A stretch of 62,806 bases of DNA from Sinosporangium album (GTDB taxonomy: Bacteria > Actinomycetota > Actinomycetes > Streptosporangiales > Streptosporangiaceae). The notes under the pieces were generated by a model. It had not been told where the DNA came from and searched no databases. It worked only from the letters and a program-made list of their open reading frames with translations. The translations under genes were made by a program, and so were the position numbers. Shown in pieces: positions 53,146 through 62,715 of this stretch; positions within the stretch are counted from its first letter, which is position 1; each line of letters begins with the position of its first letter. The DNA lies in assembly GCF_900100605.1 (NCBI RefSeq), contig NZ_FNCN01000035.1:1-62806 (forward strand), written 5' to 3'.

Positions 53146-54909
53146 TTACAGGTATTGGCCGGTGTTGGCGACCGTGTCGATCGAACGGCCGGCCTCGGTG
53201 CCCTGCTTCCCGGAGACCAGGGTGCGGATGTAGACGATCCGCTCACCCTTCTTCCCGGAGATGCGGGCCCAGTCGTCGGGGTTGGTGGTGTTGGGCAGGT
53301 CCTCGTTCTCGCTGAACTCGTCGACGCAGGCGGCCAGGAGGTGCGACACCCGCAGGCCCTTGACCCCGGTGTCCAGGAACTCCTTGATTGCCATCTTCTT
53401 GCCCCGGTCGACGATGTTCTGGATCATCGCGCCGGAGTTGAAGTCCTTGAAGTAGAGGACTTCCTTGTCGCCGTTGGCGTAGGTCACCTCAAGGAAGCGG
53501 TTCTCCTCGCTCTCGGTGTACATCCTCTCGACCACGCGCTGGATCATGGCCAGTACGGTGGCCTCGCGGGACGAGCCGTGCTCACCGAGGTCCTCGGCGT
53601 GGAGCGGGAGCTGCGTGGTGATGTACTTCGAGAAGATGTCCTTGGCCGCCTCGGCGTCCGGCCGCTCGATCTTGATCTTGACGTCCAGCCGGCCGGGCCG
53701 CAGGATCGCCGGGTCGATCATGTCCTCGCGGTTGGAGGCGCCGATGACGATGACGTTCTCCAGGCCCTCGACACCGTCGATCTCGGACAGGAGCTGGGGG
53801 ACGATCGTGTTCTCGACGTCGGAGGAGACGCCGGAGCCGCGGGTGCGGAAGATCGAGTCCATCTCGTCGAAGAACACGATCACCGGGGTGCCCTCGGACG
53901 CCTTCTCCCTGGCCCGCTGGAAGACGAGCCGGATGTGGCGCTCGGTCTCACCCACATACTTGTTGAGGAGCTCGGGACCCTTGATGTTAAGGAAGAAGCT
54001 CTTGCCGGACTGGCCGGTCTTCTCCGCGACCTGCTTGGCCAGGGAGTTGGCGACGGCCTTGGCGATGAGCGTCTTGCCGCAGCCGGGCGGGCCGTACAGC
54101 AGCACGCCCTTCGGCGGGCGGAGCTGGTGCTCGCGGAACAGGTCGGCGTGCAGGTAGGGCAGCTCGATGGCATCCCTGATCAGCTCGATCTGGCGCGAGA
54201 GGCCGCCGATCTCCTCGTAGGAGATGTCGGGCACCTCCTCCAGCACCAGTTCCTCGACCTCGGACTTCGGAATGCGCTCGTAGACGTAGCCCGAGCGGGG
54301 TTCGAGCAGCAGCGAGTCGCCGGCCCGGATGGGCTGGTCGGCGAGGGATTCGGCGAGCCGTACGACGCGCTCCTCATCGGCGTGGGAGATCACCAGTGCC
54401 CTGGCGCCGTCCTCGAGCAGCTCCTTGAGCATGACGATCTCGCCCACGGACTCGTAGCCGAGGGCCTCGACCACGTTGAGGGCCTCGTTGAGCATGACCT
54501 CCTGACCGCGCCGGAGCGTGGTCACATCGACGGCGGGGCTGGCGTTGACCCGCAGCTTGCGGCCGCCGGTGAACACCTCCACGGTGCCGTCCTCGCGGGC
54601 CTCCAGGAACACCCCGAAACCGGACGGCGGCTGCGCCAGCCGGTCGACTTCCTCCTTGAGTGCGACTATCTGGTCTCTTGCCTCCTTGAGGGTTGCCACG
54701 AGGCGCTCGTTCTGGCCGGTCACGACCGCCAGCTTCTCCTGCGCGTCGTGGAGGCGCTCCTCCAGGACCCTGGCCTGACGAGGGGACTCCGCCAGCTTGC
54801 GGCGCAGAGCGGCGATCTCCTCCTGCAGGAAGGAGACCTGTGTTGTGAGGTCGGCGACCTCCCGTTCGCGCTGCGCGGCCCGAGCTTCAGCGTCGTCGCG
54901 AGCTGCCAC
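53146..54909 (-). CDS. arc: Proteasome-associated ATPase ARC/Mpa
   Basis: A 587-residue hexameric AAA+ unfoldase. An N-terminal coiled coil (residues ~8-90) binds Pup, two OB-fold domains follow (~95-215), then the AAA+ domain with Walker A GPPGCGKT at 273-280 and Walker [10 protein letters not shown] (Glu349). It ends in GQYL, the C-terminal motif that docks on PrcA to open the gate. The GTG at 54909 has an AAGGAGGTG site. A terminator follows directly. Confidence 0.96.
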   Translation of the reverse strand: MAARDDAEARAAQREREVADLTTQVSFLQEEIAALRRKLAESPRQARVLEERLHDAQEKLAVVTGQNERLVATLKEARDQIVALKEEVDRLAQPPSGFGVFLEAREDGTVEVFTGGRKLRVNASPAVDVTTLRRGQEVMLNEALNVVEALGYESVGEIVMLKELLEDGARALVISHADEERVVRLAESLADQPIRAGDSLLLEPRSGYVYERIPKSEVEELVLEEVPDISYEEIGGLSRQIELIRDAIELPYLHADLFREHQLRPPKGVLLYGPPGCGKTLIAKAVANSLAKQVAEKTGQSGKSFFLNIKGPELLNKYVGETERHIRLVFQRAREKASEGTPVIVFFDEMDSIFRTRGSGVSSDVENTIVPQLLSEIDGVEGLENVIVIGASNREDMIDPAILRPGRLDVKIKIERPDAEAAKDIFSKYITTQLPLHAEDLGEHGSSREATVLAMIQRVVERMYTESEENRFLEVTYANGDKEVLYFKDFNSGAMIQNIVDRGKKMAIKEFLDTGVKGLRVSHLLAACVDEFSENEDLPNTTNPDDWARISGKKGERIVYIRTLVSGKQGTEAGRSIDTVANTGQYL

Positions 54910-55134
54910 GCCGTCACCTCCTTCCCAGTCGAGGGCGACTACTCAAGACCCTACCTATCTCTGAGCTTTCCGTAACCTAGCCGGATTGTGTTCGCAGGGC
55001 TACGCGAAGCAACCAGTGATCAGTCGTTAAGAGCCGGTCTAGTAATGGGAGCATGTAAACACGGCGATGTGTTCCCGCCTTAACCCCTACTCACCCCTGT
55101 TCTCGGCGATCTGGTCACGCCTGTGGCCGAATCG
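54910..55134. promoter_or_regulatory. Upstream region of arc
   Basis: 225 bases between trmI and arc, AT-richer than the surroundings in its first half, presumably carrying the arc promoter. I see no clear inverted repeat. Confidence 0.3.
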
Positions 55135-55986
55135 TCATGTAGCCGCCTCGTTGCCCTTGGCGGGACGCCTGCGCCTCGGCGGTGGGACGACGCCCTCCGC
55201 CATGCGACGGGCGGTGACGAGGAAGCCGGTGTGGCCGATCATCCTGTGGTCGGGACGGACGGCCAGCCCCTCGACATGCCAGTCGCGGATGAGGGTCTCC
55301 CACGAATGCGGCTCGGTGAAACTTCCGTGTTCGCGCAGAGTCTCCACAGTTCGCGACAACTGCGTGGTCGTGGCGACATAACAGCAAATCACGCCACCGG
55401 GGGTGAGGGCCTTGGCCGCCGCGTCGACGCACTCCCACGGGGCGAGCATGTCGAGGATCACACGGTCGACGTCGTTCTCGTCGAGAGCCTCCACGAAGTC
55501 ACCCACCACCAGGCGCCACTGCTCCATCGGCCCGCCGAAGAACTTCTGCACGTTCTTCGTGGCGACCTCGGCGAAGTCGTCACGGCGCTCGTAGGATGTC
55601 ACGTGCCCGCTCTCCCCCACCGCGCGCAGCAGGAAGCAGGTCAGCGCCCCGGAGCCCACCCCGGCCTCGACCACGCGCGCGCCGGGGAACACGTCGGCCA
55701 TGGCCACGATCATCGCCGCGTCCTTCGGGTAGACCACGGCCGCGCCGCGCGGCATCGACACCGCGTAGTCCTGCAACAGGTGGCGGAAGGCCAGGTAGGC
55801 CGTCCCTCCCGAGGAGCGCACCACCGATCCCTCGGGCAGGCCGATCAGGTCGTCATGCGGGATCGACCCCTTGTGCGTGTGGAAGACACCGCCCTCCTTC
55901 AGCGTCACCGTGTGCCGCTTGTTCTTCGGGTCGGTGAGTTGAACCTGATCTCCGGGCTGGAAGGGCCCGTGCCTGCGAAAACCCAT
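55135..55986 (-). CDS. trmI: tRNA (adenine-N1-)-methyltransferase TrmI (m1A58)
   Basis: A 283-residue SAM-dependent enzyme that methylates A58 in the T-loop of tRNAs. The N-terminal domain is followed by motif I VVEAGVGSGALTCFLLRAVG, and ILDMLAPWE holds the catalytic region; CCYVATTTQLSRTVETL is also conserved. It is the standard upstream neighbour of arc in actinobacteria. The ATG at 55986 has TACCCT 7 bases upstream and no Shine-Dalgarno, so it is probably leaderless. It is divergent from the GNAT gene. Confidence 0.95.
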   Translation of the reverse strand: MGFRRHGPFQPGDQVQLTDPKNKRHTVTLKEGGVFHTHKGSIPHDDLIGLPEGSVVRSSGGTAYLAFRHLLQDYAVSMPRGAAVVYPKDAAMIVAMADVFPGARVVEAGVGSGALTCFLLRAVGESGHVTSYERRDDFAEVATKNVQKFFGGPMEQWRLVVGDFVEALDENDVDRVILDMLAPWECVDAAAKALTPGGVICCYVATTTQLSRTVETLREHGSFTEPHSWETLIRDWHVEGLAVRPDHRMIGHTGFLVTARRMAEGVVPPPRRRRPAKGNEAAT

Positions 55987-56084
55987 GGGCGAAAGGGTAT
56001 AGCCGATCGCGGCCGACCCGATCCCGCCGGAATGAGCCGTTTATCGGCTGGCGAGGGGCTCGGCCGGACTGGTAGCCATGGGGG

Positions 56085-57182
56085 ATGTTCGCCCGCGACG
56101 AAGTCATCCCCGCCGGTCCCGTGGTGCTGCGCGCCGCGGCCGAGGCGGACGCCGAGGCGATGGTCCGGGCCTGCCGAGACCCGGAGATCGTCCGTTTCAT
56201 CCCCCTTATCCCGCTGGACTACACCCGGGGCGACGCACTGGCCTATCTGAAGCACGTGGAGGAGGCCCGCGAACGTGGAGGTTCGGAGTTCGCCATGGCC
56301 GACGCGGCGACGGGGGCGTGGCTCGGCAACATCGGGCTGAAGCCGCCCGTCCGCGGGTCCATGGAGGTGGGCTACCTGGTGGCGCCCCGGGCCCGCGGGC
56401 GCGGGGTGGCGACCGCGGCGCTGCGCGCCCTCGCCGCGCGGGCCTTCGCCGCCGGGGTCCCCCGCCTGGAACTGCTGGCCGCCGTCGAGAACGCGGCGAG
56501 CCAGCGGGTGGCGATGGCGGCGGGGTTCCGGCGCGAAGGGGTGCTGCGGGCGGGCGAGGCGGACCGGGAGGGACCGCGCCGCGACCTGGTGGTGTTCGGC
56601 AGGCTCGCCGAGGACGACGGCGAGCGGCTCATGCCGTACCTCCCGCCCCTGCCCGGCGGCGAGCTGACCGACGGGGTCGTACGGCTGACGCCGCTGACCG
56701 CGGCCGACGCGGCGGACTACCTCGCGATGACGAGCGACCCGTCGGTGGCGCGCCACTCCGCGGCGGGCGTCCCGCCCTCGCTCGCGGAGAGCGAGCGGCG
56801 CTGCCGCTACACGACGGCCTGGTGGCTGGCGGGCGAGCGGGCCGAGCTCGCGATCCGCGACGCCGCGAGCGGCGGGTTCGCCGGGCACATCCAGCTCACC
56901 CGCGTCACTCCCGAACTCGGTGAGGCGATGGTCGGTTACAGCCTGGTCGCGGCCTTCCGGGGCAGGGGTCTCGCTACCCGGGCCGTGAACCTGCTGCTCG
57001 ACTGGGCCTTCACCCGCACGGCACTGTCACGCGTGGTCGCCGGCACGGTTCCCGGCAACGCCGCCTCCCAGAAGGTGCTGGAGCGAGCCGGTTTCACCCG
57101 GGAGGCGGTCATGCGGGGCATGCTGCCCGGGCCCGACGGCACGCGCCTGGACAACGTGCAGTGGGCGCGGCTGCGGGCCTGA
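56085..57182 (+). CDS. Tandem GNAT-family N-acetyltransferase
   Basis: A 365-residue protein with two RimJ/RimL-type GNAT domains, residues ~1-180 and ~185-365. The acetyl-CoA-binding motifs are VAPRARGRGVATAALRAL in the first and VAAFRGRGLATRAVNLLL in the second; each domain ends with an ASQRVAMAAGF or ASQKVLERAGF segment. Single-domain enzymes of this type acetylate ribosomal-protein or peptide N-termini or small amines. The duplication suggests an internal pseudodimer. The ATG is at 56085, divergent from trmI. Confidence 0.88.
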   Translation: MFARDEVIPAGPVVLRAAAEADAEAMVRACRDPEIVRFIPLIPLDYTRGDALAYLKHVEEARERGGSEFAMADAATGAWLGNIGLKPPVRGSMEVGYLVAPRARGRGVATAALRALAARAFAAGVPRLELLAAVENAASQRVAMAAGFRREGVLRAGEADREGPRRDLVVFGRLAEDDGERLMPYLPPLPGGELTDGVVRLTPLTAADAADYLAMTSDPSVARHSAAGVPPSLAESERRCRYTTAWWLAGERAELAIRDAASGGFAGHIQLTRVTPELGEAMVGYSLVAAFRGRGLATRAVNLLLDWAFTRTALSRVVAGTVPGNAASQKVLERAGFTREAVMRGMLPGPDGTRLDNVQWARLRA

Positions 57183-57239
57183 TCGGCCCGCAGGGGCCGG
57201 GAGAGGGCCCGCCCTTCCCCGGGACGGGGCGACCGCGGG

Positions 57240-58778
57240 TCACCAGTCGCGGTGGCCGTCGTAGCGCATGGTCCTCGACACGCCGATCCGCACGACCGTG
57301 CCGGGCAGGATGGTGACGGGCTCGTTCGGCGGGATGTCGTAGAAGTTCGGATCGCCCGGGGGCTGGATCTGCGTGCCGTTCACCGACCCGAGATCCACCA
57401 GGTTGACATCCCAGTTCTCCAGCGACACCCGCAGGTGGCGGCGCGAGACCGAGCCGTCGGGGCTGGTCACCTTGACCGGCCTGGCGTTGCCGCCGGTCAC
57501 CTCCGGCGCGCGCTCGGGGTCGCGCCCGAGCAGGTGGTCGGAGTCCAGCTTCAGGGTCGTGCCGTCGTCGAGGACCAGCAGGCCGAGCGGCGGGCGCGGC
57601 CCCTGGTAGGGCACCAGGGTGCTCTGCACGAGCGCGACCCCGCACACGGCGCAGTAGGGGGCGTGCGGGGTGTTGAAGTGATCGTTCTGGCAGTCCACGC
57701 CGTAGACCAGCGGGCCGGGGCCCGAGCCGGTCTCGCGGATCTCGGGCTCGGCCGGTGCGGCGGAGGCGTCGTCATGTCCGTCGGCGCGGCCGTCCAGGTG
57801 GCCGTCCAGGTGGCCGTCGGCGAAGCCTGCCCCGCCGCCCCAGGCCGGGTCCTCGCCACCGCCCACCACCGGTTGGGGCCCCGAGGGGGGAGACAGAGGG
57901 CCGGAGGGGGACGACAGAGGGCCGGAGGGGGACGACAGAGGCGAGAAATCCGGTGAGAAGTCCGGTGAGAAGTCCGGCGGGCCGGACGGCAGGCTCGGGG
58001 GTAGCGGCGCGAGCGGCTCGGCGGGCGGGGGGTACGGCGCGGCGAGCGCGTCCGGCCCCGGCGCGGGCGGGTGCGCGTCGGACGTGCCGAACGGGGAGGG
58101 CGCGGGGTGGTGCTGGGTGGACTCCTGGAGGATCGCCTCGCGGCGGGCGGCGGACAGATCGTGGGGGCCCGAGGGGTAGGGGTCGGAGTAGGGGTCGTGG
58201 CGCGTGCCCTCGCCGCTCAAGGGGCCCGAGGGGGTCAGGGGGTAGGGCGCGACCGGGACGTCGCCGACTGCGGCGGCGGGCGCGACCGAGGGCCCCTCAG
58301 GGGCGGCGCCGGCCGTGTCGCAGGCCACACCGCCGCCGACCACGACGCCGGCGTCGAGCCGGGTGTGGGGGTGGGCGAAACCGGCCCCGGGCAGGACCAG
58401 CTCGATCCGGGTCACGGGGCCGGGCACCAGCCGGTCGGTCCAGGTGAGCGCGTCGCGCCCTTCCAGGCGCACCTCACCGGCCGGGCCCGCGACGAGCGCG
58501 GAGGCGGCCCCGCTGACCAGCACGGCGACGCCGCCCACCGCCGGACCGGCGACCGCGCACGCGACGGGCTCGCCCATCATGGCGCGCGCCAGCACTTGCG
58601 CGACACGCCGCGCGAGGGCGCGGCCGTCGTCTCCCGCCGCGGCCGTCTCGCGTACGGCCGCGATCAGGTCGGCCGCGTTCTCACGGCCCGCGTCGCACAC
58701 CAGCAGCAGCCCGCCCACGTGGGCGACCAGCCCCTCGCCGGGAAGCGGGCGCACCTCCCCGAAGCCCTGGTCGGTCAC
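57240..58778 (-). CDS. FHA-domain protein with zinc-ribbon-like motif
   Basis: A 512-residue protein. The N-terminal ~150 residues resemble a serine/threonine phosphatase-like (PP2C-related) region (LVAHVGGLLLVCDAGRENAADL). A Pro/Ser/Gly-rich linker with tandem repeats follows, then CQNDHFNTPHAPYCAVCG, a probable zinc ribbon, and a C-terminal FHA domain (LLGRDPE, SVSRRHLRV, DLGSVNGTQI) that would bind phosphothreonine. It may read the output of Ser/Thr kinases. The GTG at 58778 has a GGAGGGAGA site. It converges with the GNAT gene. Confidence 0.8.
   Translation of the reverse strand: MTDQGFGEVRPLPGEGLVAHVGGLLLVCDAGRENAADLIAAVRETAAAGDDGRALARRVAQVLARAMMGEPVACAVAGPAVGGVAVLVSGAASALVAGPAGEVRLEGRDALTWTDRLVPGPVTRIELVLPGAGFAHPHTRLDAGVVVGGGVACDTAGAAPEGPSVAPAAAVGDVPVAPYPLTPSGPLSGEGTRHDPYSDPYPSGPHDLSAARREAILQESTQHHPAPSPFGTSDAHPPAPGPDALAAPYPPPAEPLAPLPPSLPSGPPDFSPDFSPDFSPLSSPSGPLSSPSGPLSPPSGPQPVVGGGEDPAWGGGAGFADGHLDGHLDGRADGHDDASAAPAEPEIRETGSGPGPLVYGVDCQNDHFNTPHAPYCAVCGVALVQSTLVPYQGPRPPLGLLVLDDGTTLKLDSDHLLGRDPERAPEVTGGNARPVKVTSPDGSVSRRHLRVSLENWDVNLVDLGSVNGTQIQPPGDPNFYDIPPNEPVTILPGTVVRIGVSRTMRYDGHRDW
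57786..57978. repeat. Cluster of short in-frame repeats in the FHA gene
   Basis: Three types: a 12-bp unit (GTCCAGGTGGCC, encoding HLDG), a 21-bp unit (about three copies, encoding SSPSGPL) and a 12-bp unit (about three copies of CCGGTGAGAAGT, encoding DFSP). All keep frame and lie in the linker. Confidence 0.85.
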
Positions 58779-59165
58779 AGAACTCTCCCTCCCCGCAAAC
58801 GCCGTCTCATGGGCGACCCCCATCGGACTTCCGATCACCCGCCGCACAGATCCATACCATGCCTGAGCCGGTCAGGCATGTGCAGGACAGTGCCGATCTC
58901 ATCCGGCAATGCCGATCTCATCGGACCAAGCACACCGGACCGTAGCAAATGAATCACAGATGAACTTCATGCATGAGTGTGACGAACCCACGCAATGTCG
59001 GTCGACGCAATGTCGATGTCGGCCGGCATGCCGCGCGGCGGGGCGAGTCAAGGCGTGGCTCCTCATGATGTGCGGCCGAGCCTAGTGCCGGTCGCCGTCG
59101 GAAATCGAGCGGGGGGCGGGGTGCACGGGCCACCAGGGTGCCCGCCGCTGGCGCCCGCGGGCCGC
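58779..59165. promoter_or_regulatory. 387-base intergenic region upstream of the FHA gene
   Basis: No gene is evident. The part next to the FHA start should hold its promoter. Around 58995-59030 the sequence CGCAATGTCG occurs twice close together. The region also receives the end of the site-2 protease message from the right; I see no clear terminator. Confidence 0.35.
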
Positions 59166-60302
59166 TCAGACCCCGCTGAACACCTTGTTCACGTCGGATG
59201 TGGCGAGCACCCCGTAGATCTCGCCGCCCCGCTCTACGAGCAGGTATTCCCCCGCCGGGGCGTCGCGCATGGCGTCGATCAGCGACTCGCCCGACAGATC
59301 GGCGGCGAGCACCAGCGACGGCTCCAGGCTGCGGGCGAGCGACCCCGCCGTGACCCACGGGCGGCGCTGCTCCGGCGTCGACTCGACGGCCACCTCGTTG
59401 ACGATGGCGACCGGCCGCCCCCCGTGATCCACCACGACCACGGCCCCCGCCTGCGCCTCGGCCGCCCTGCGCAGCGCCTCCGCGAGCGGCGTCTCGGCGG
59501 TGACGGCGACCGCCCGCCGCGCCAGCGCCCGCGCGTTCACGCGCGGGATGCGCGCCCGCACCCGCGCCACACGCAGCGCCTGCGTCGCCCCGAACCAGAT
59601 GAACGAGGCCAGCAGCACCGACCAGATCACGTATTCCCACCCGAGGCTCTGGTTGCTCGCCAAGGCCAGCGCGAACGGCACCGCCACCATGGCGATGGCC
59701 AGCCCGCGGCCGACCCAGGCCGCCGCGATCGTGCCCGAGCCGGGGTTCGACGTCATCTTCCAGACCCCGGCGCGCAGCATGCGCCCGCCGTCCAGGGGAA
59801 GGCCGGGCAGCAGGTTGAACACGCCGACGATCAGGTTGGCGACCCAGAGCTGCCAGGTCAGCAGCGACAGCACCCCGCCCTCCGGCACCACCGTCACCTC
59901 CAGCCCGAAGCCGATCGCGGCCAGGCCGAGCGACAGCAGCGGCCCGGCGAAGGCCACCATGAACTCCCGGCCCGGCGTCTCGGGCTCGCGCTCGATCTCC
60001 GAGACACCGCCGAGCAGGTAAAGGGTGATGCGCCGCACGGGCAGGCCGTACATCTTGGCGACCACGCAGTGGGCCAGCTCGTGCAGCAGCACCGACACGT
60101 AGAGCAGGACCGCGAACGCGAACGCGACCGCGTAGCTCTCGGGGACGCCGAGATGCGGCGGGCGGATCTGGAAGGTCGGCGCGAAGGTGATCGTGATGAA
60201 GGCCGCCACGATGAACCACGTGGGCGAGACGTAGACCGGGATTCCGAACGGCCGGCCCATCCGCAACCCGGGACTGTCCTGCTGGGGGCTTTCGGCGCTC
60301 AC
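59166..60302 (-). CDS. Site-2-protease-family intramembrane zinc metalloprotease with CBS-like domain
   Basis: A 378-residue membrane protease. The zinc-binding HELAH motif lies in a hydrophobic segment (residues 74-78) and the third ligand in LLPGLPLDGGRMLRA. About six transmembrane helices are predicted. A C-terminal CBS-pair-like domain (residues ~250-378) may sense a nucleotide. Such proteases cleave membrane-bound regulators. The GTG at 60302 has a GGAGAG site. It lies divergent from the RecB-like gene. Confidence 0.88.
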   Translation of the reverse strand: MSAESPQQDSPGLRMGRPFGIPVYVSPTWFIVAAFITITFAPTFQIRPPHLGVPESYAVAFAFAVLLYVSVLLHELAHCVVAKMYGLPVRRITLYLLGGVSEIEREPETPGREFMVAFAGPLLSLGLAAIGFGLEVTVVPEGGVLSLLTWQLWVANLIVGVFNLLPGLPLDGGRMLRAGVWKMTSNPGSGTIAAAWVGRGLAIAMVAVPFALALASNQSLGWEYVIWSVLLASFIWFGATQALRVARVRARIPRVNARALARRAVAVTAETPLAEALRRAAEAQAGAVVVVDHGGRPVAIVNEVAVESTPEQRRPWVTAGSLARSLEPSLVLAADLSGESLIDAMRDAPAGEYLLVERGGEIYGVLATSDVNKVFSGV

Positions 60303-60439
60303 TGGTCTCTCCACCGCTCCTGGGTAATCGTGGTCTCGCACCCGATGCTACGCGCACCGGGCCCGGAATCGTCCGATCCGGAGACCGGAAGCGGCCCGCC
60401 GGAGCGCGAACTGTCGCTCCTGTGACCTACAGTGCGGGC

Positions 60440-61306
60440 ATGACCACGACCGAGCCAGAGATCATCGGGGCCCTCTCCCCGTCCAGGGCGGGCGACTTCA
60501 TGACGTGCCCGCTCCTCTATCGGTTCCGGGTCGTCGACCGGCTCCCCGAGCGCCCCTCCCCCGCCGCGGTGCGGGGCACCGTGGTCCACTCCGTTCTCGA
60601 ACACCTTTACGATCTGCCCGCCGGCGAGCGCACCGTCGCCGCCGCCCTCGGCATGCTGGAGCCCCAGTGGCTCCGCCTCCTTGAGGAGGAGCCGGAATAC
60701 GGGCGGATGTTCTCCGCCGACGAGGAGCTCGCCGCGTGGCTGGCGCAGGCCCGGTCGATGGTGGAGCGCTACTTCACCCTGGAGGACCCCACGCGGCTCG
60801 AACCGGCCGAGCGCGAGCTCTACGTGGAGGCGGTGCTCGGGTCGGGTCTCATGCTCCGGGGCTACATCGACCGCGTGGACGTCGCCCCGTCGGGCGACGT
60901 GCGGGTGGTCGACTACAAGACCGGCAGCGCGCCCGGCCCCGAGTTCGAGGCCAAGGCGCTGTTCCAGATGAAGTTCTACGCGCTCGTCCTGTGGCGGCTG
61001 CGCGGGCGGATCCCCCGGCTCCTGCAGCTCATCTACCTCGGCAACGGCGAGGTGCTGCGCTATGCGCCCGACGAGGCCGACCTGCTCGCCACCGAGCGCA
61101 AGGTGCAGGCCCTCTGGCAGGCCATCGAGCGCGCCCTCCGCACCGGCGAGTGGCGGGCCCGCCCGAGCCGGCTGTGCGGGTGGTGCGACCACCAGGCCCT
61201 GTGCCCCGAGTTCGGCGGCACTCCCCCGCCCGTGCCCGAGCGCCGGCCCGGCGACACCGTGCGCAGCACCCGCGCCAAGGGCAGGGCCGCCTCAGACGAG
61301 CTCTGA
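60440..61306 (+). CDS. RecB-family nuclease (PD-(D/E)XK, probable Fe-S cluster)
   Basis: A 288-residue exonuclease-like protein of the Cas4/AddB-like class. SPSRAGDFMTCPLLYRFR at the N-terminus and SRLCGWCDHQALCPEF at the C-terminus provide four cysteines (one plus three) for a probable 4Fe-4S cluster. The nuclease motif is VRVVDYKTGS. It is the usual distal member of this neighbourhood in actinobacteria. The ATG at 60440 has TACAGT 6 bases upstream and no Shine-Dalgarno, so it is probably leaderless. Confidence 0.88.
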   Translation: MTTTEPEIIGALSPSRAGDFMTCPLLYRFRVVDRLPERPSPAAVRGTVVHSVLEHLYDLPAGERTVAAALGMLEPQWLRLLEEEPEYGRMFSADEELAAWLAQARSMVERYFTLEDPTRLEPAERELYVEAVLGSGLMLRGYIDRVDVAPSGDVRVVDYKTGSAPGPEFEAKALFQMKFYALVLWRLRGRIPRLLQLIYLGNGEVLRYAPDEADLLATERKVQALWQAIERALRTGEWRARPSRLCGWCDHQALCPEFGGTPPPVPERRPGDTVRSTRAKGRAASDEL

Positions 61307-61500
61307 CACTGCCGGGCCGGACACGGCGGGCCTGTCACGGCGGGCTCTGACACGGGGCTCTGGCAGGCCGAGCTCTGACGTGGCGGGCTCTGGCACCGGC
61401 GTGCCGCTGAGGGACTCCGGAGAGCTCCGCGGGGCTCCGGCGGACGCCTCCTCCCCAGGTAGGAGGCCGCGCCCTTTCCCCCGGGCCTACAGTAAAGGCC

Positions 61501-62715
61501 GTGCCCACCACCCCCACAGGCGTGTCTCCCCTCAGGCCGGGCGGCCCGCTGGTCGCCGACGGCCTTCTCGCCGCGCTGGTGGCCGCCGCCTCGATCACGC
61601 TCACCGCGCTGTGGGCCCATCTGCCCCCGCTGCGTGAAAGCCTGTGGGCGGGCGGGGAGCCGCGGCCGGTCACGGTGTGGTCGCTCGCGCTGATCGCGCT
61701 CGCCTGCCTTCCGGTGGCGCTGCGCAGGCAGGCGCCGCTCACGGCGGTGCTGATCTGCGAGCCGCCCAACCTCCTGCTGGCCGCGAGCGGTCACGTGAAC
61801 ATCGGCACCTCGGTCGCGTCCCTGATCATGCTCTACTCCGCCGCCGCCTACCGGGGTCTCACGCTGAGTCTCGCGGCGCTGACGGTCGCGGTCGCCGGTT
61901 ACGCCGCGGGCGTCCTGCTCGTCCCCACCCGCTCGACCTGGGCCGACCACGCGGTCGCGCTCCTGGTGATCGCCGCCGTGTGGGGCGGCGGCCGCAGCGT
62001 CCGCCTGCGCCGCGCCTACACCGCCGAGCTGCGCGACCGCGCCGACCGACTTGAGCGGGCGCGCGAGGCCGACACCCGCGCCGCCCGCGCGGAGGAACGG
62101 TCCAGGATCGCCCGCGAACTCCATGACGTCGTCGCCCACCACGTGAGCGTGATGACCGTCCAGGCCGCCGCCGCCCAGCGCATCCTCGCCCGCAACCCCG
62201 AGGGGGCCAGGGAGGCGCTGTCGGCCATCGAGGAGACGGGCCGTACGGCGATGGCCGAGATGCGCAGCCTCGTCGGCGTGCTGCGCACCGACACCCGGGA
62301 GACCCCCGAGCGCGCCCCCCAGCCCGGCCTGAGCGACCTGCCCGCCCTTGTCGAGCAGATGCGCGAGGCGGGCCTGCGCGCCCAGCTCTGGATCGAGGGC
62401 GAGTCCGCCCCCGTGCCCCCCGGCATCGACCTCGCCGCCTACCGCCTGGTCCAGGAGGGACTCACCAACAGCCTCCGGCACGCCGGGTCCTCGGCCCGGG
62501 CCTGGGTCACCGTACGGCACGAGCCCGGCGAGCTGTCGGTGACCGTCGAGGACGACGGCGCGGGGCCCGCCGACGACGGGGCGCCGCGCACCGGCCACGG
62601 TCTCGTGGGGATTCGCGAACGCGTGGCTCTCTATGGTGGAATTCTGAGGATCGGTCCGCGCACCGGGGGCGGATTCGAGGTAAAAGCCCGCTTCCCCCTC
62701 AAGGACGGCTGTTGA
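61501..62715 (+). CDS. Two-component sensor histidine kinase (NarL-type, HisKA_3)
   Basis: A 404-residue membrane kinase. Four to five transmembrane segments occupy residues ~18-165. A short coiled coil leads to the H-box RIARELHDVVAHHVSVM, with phospho-acceptor His208, and the ATPase N-box is LVQEGLTNSLRHAG. Such kinases signal to a LuxR/NarL-type response regulator, normally encoded next; none is visible because the window ends in a mobile-element end. The GTG at 61501 has TACAGT 7 bases upstream, fitting a leaderless message. The stop codon lies in the element's terminal bases. Confidence 0.9.
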   Translation: MPTTPTGVSPLRPGGPLVADGLLAALVAAASITLTALWAHLPPLRESLWAGGEPRPVTVWSLALIALACLPVALRRQAPLTAVLICEPPNLLLAASGHVNIGTSVASLIMLYSAAAYRGLTLSLAALTVAVAGYAAGVLLVPTRSTWADHAVALLVIAAVWGGGRSVRLRRAYTAELRDRADRLERAREADTRAARAEERSRIARELHDVVAHHVSVMTVQAAAAQRILARNPEGAREALSAIEETGRTAMAEMRSLVGVLRTDTRETPERAPQPGLSDLPALVEQMREAGLRAQLWIEGESAPVPPGIDLAAYRLVQEGLTNSLRHAGSSARAWVTVRHEPGELSVTVEDDGAGPADDGAPRTGHGLVGIRERVALYGGILRIGPRTGGGFEVKARFPLKDGC

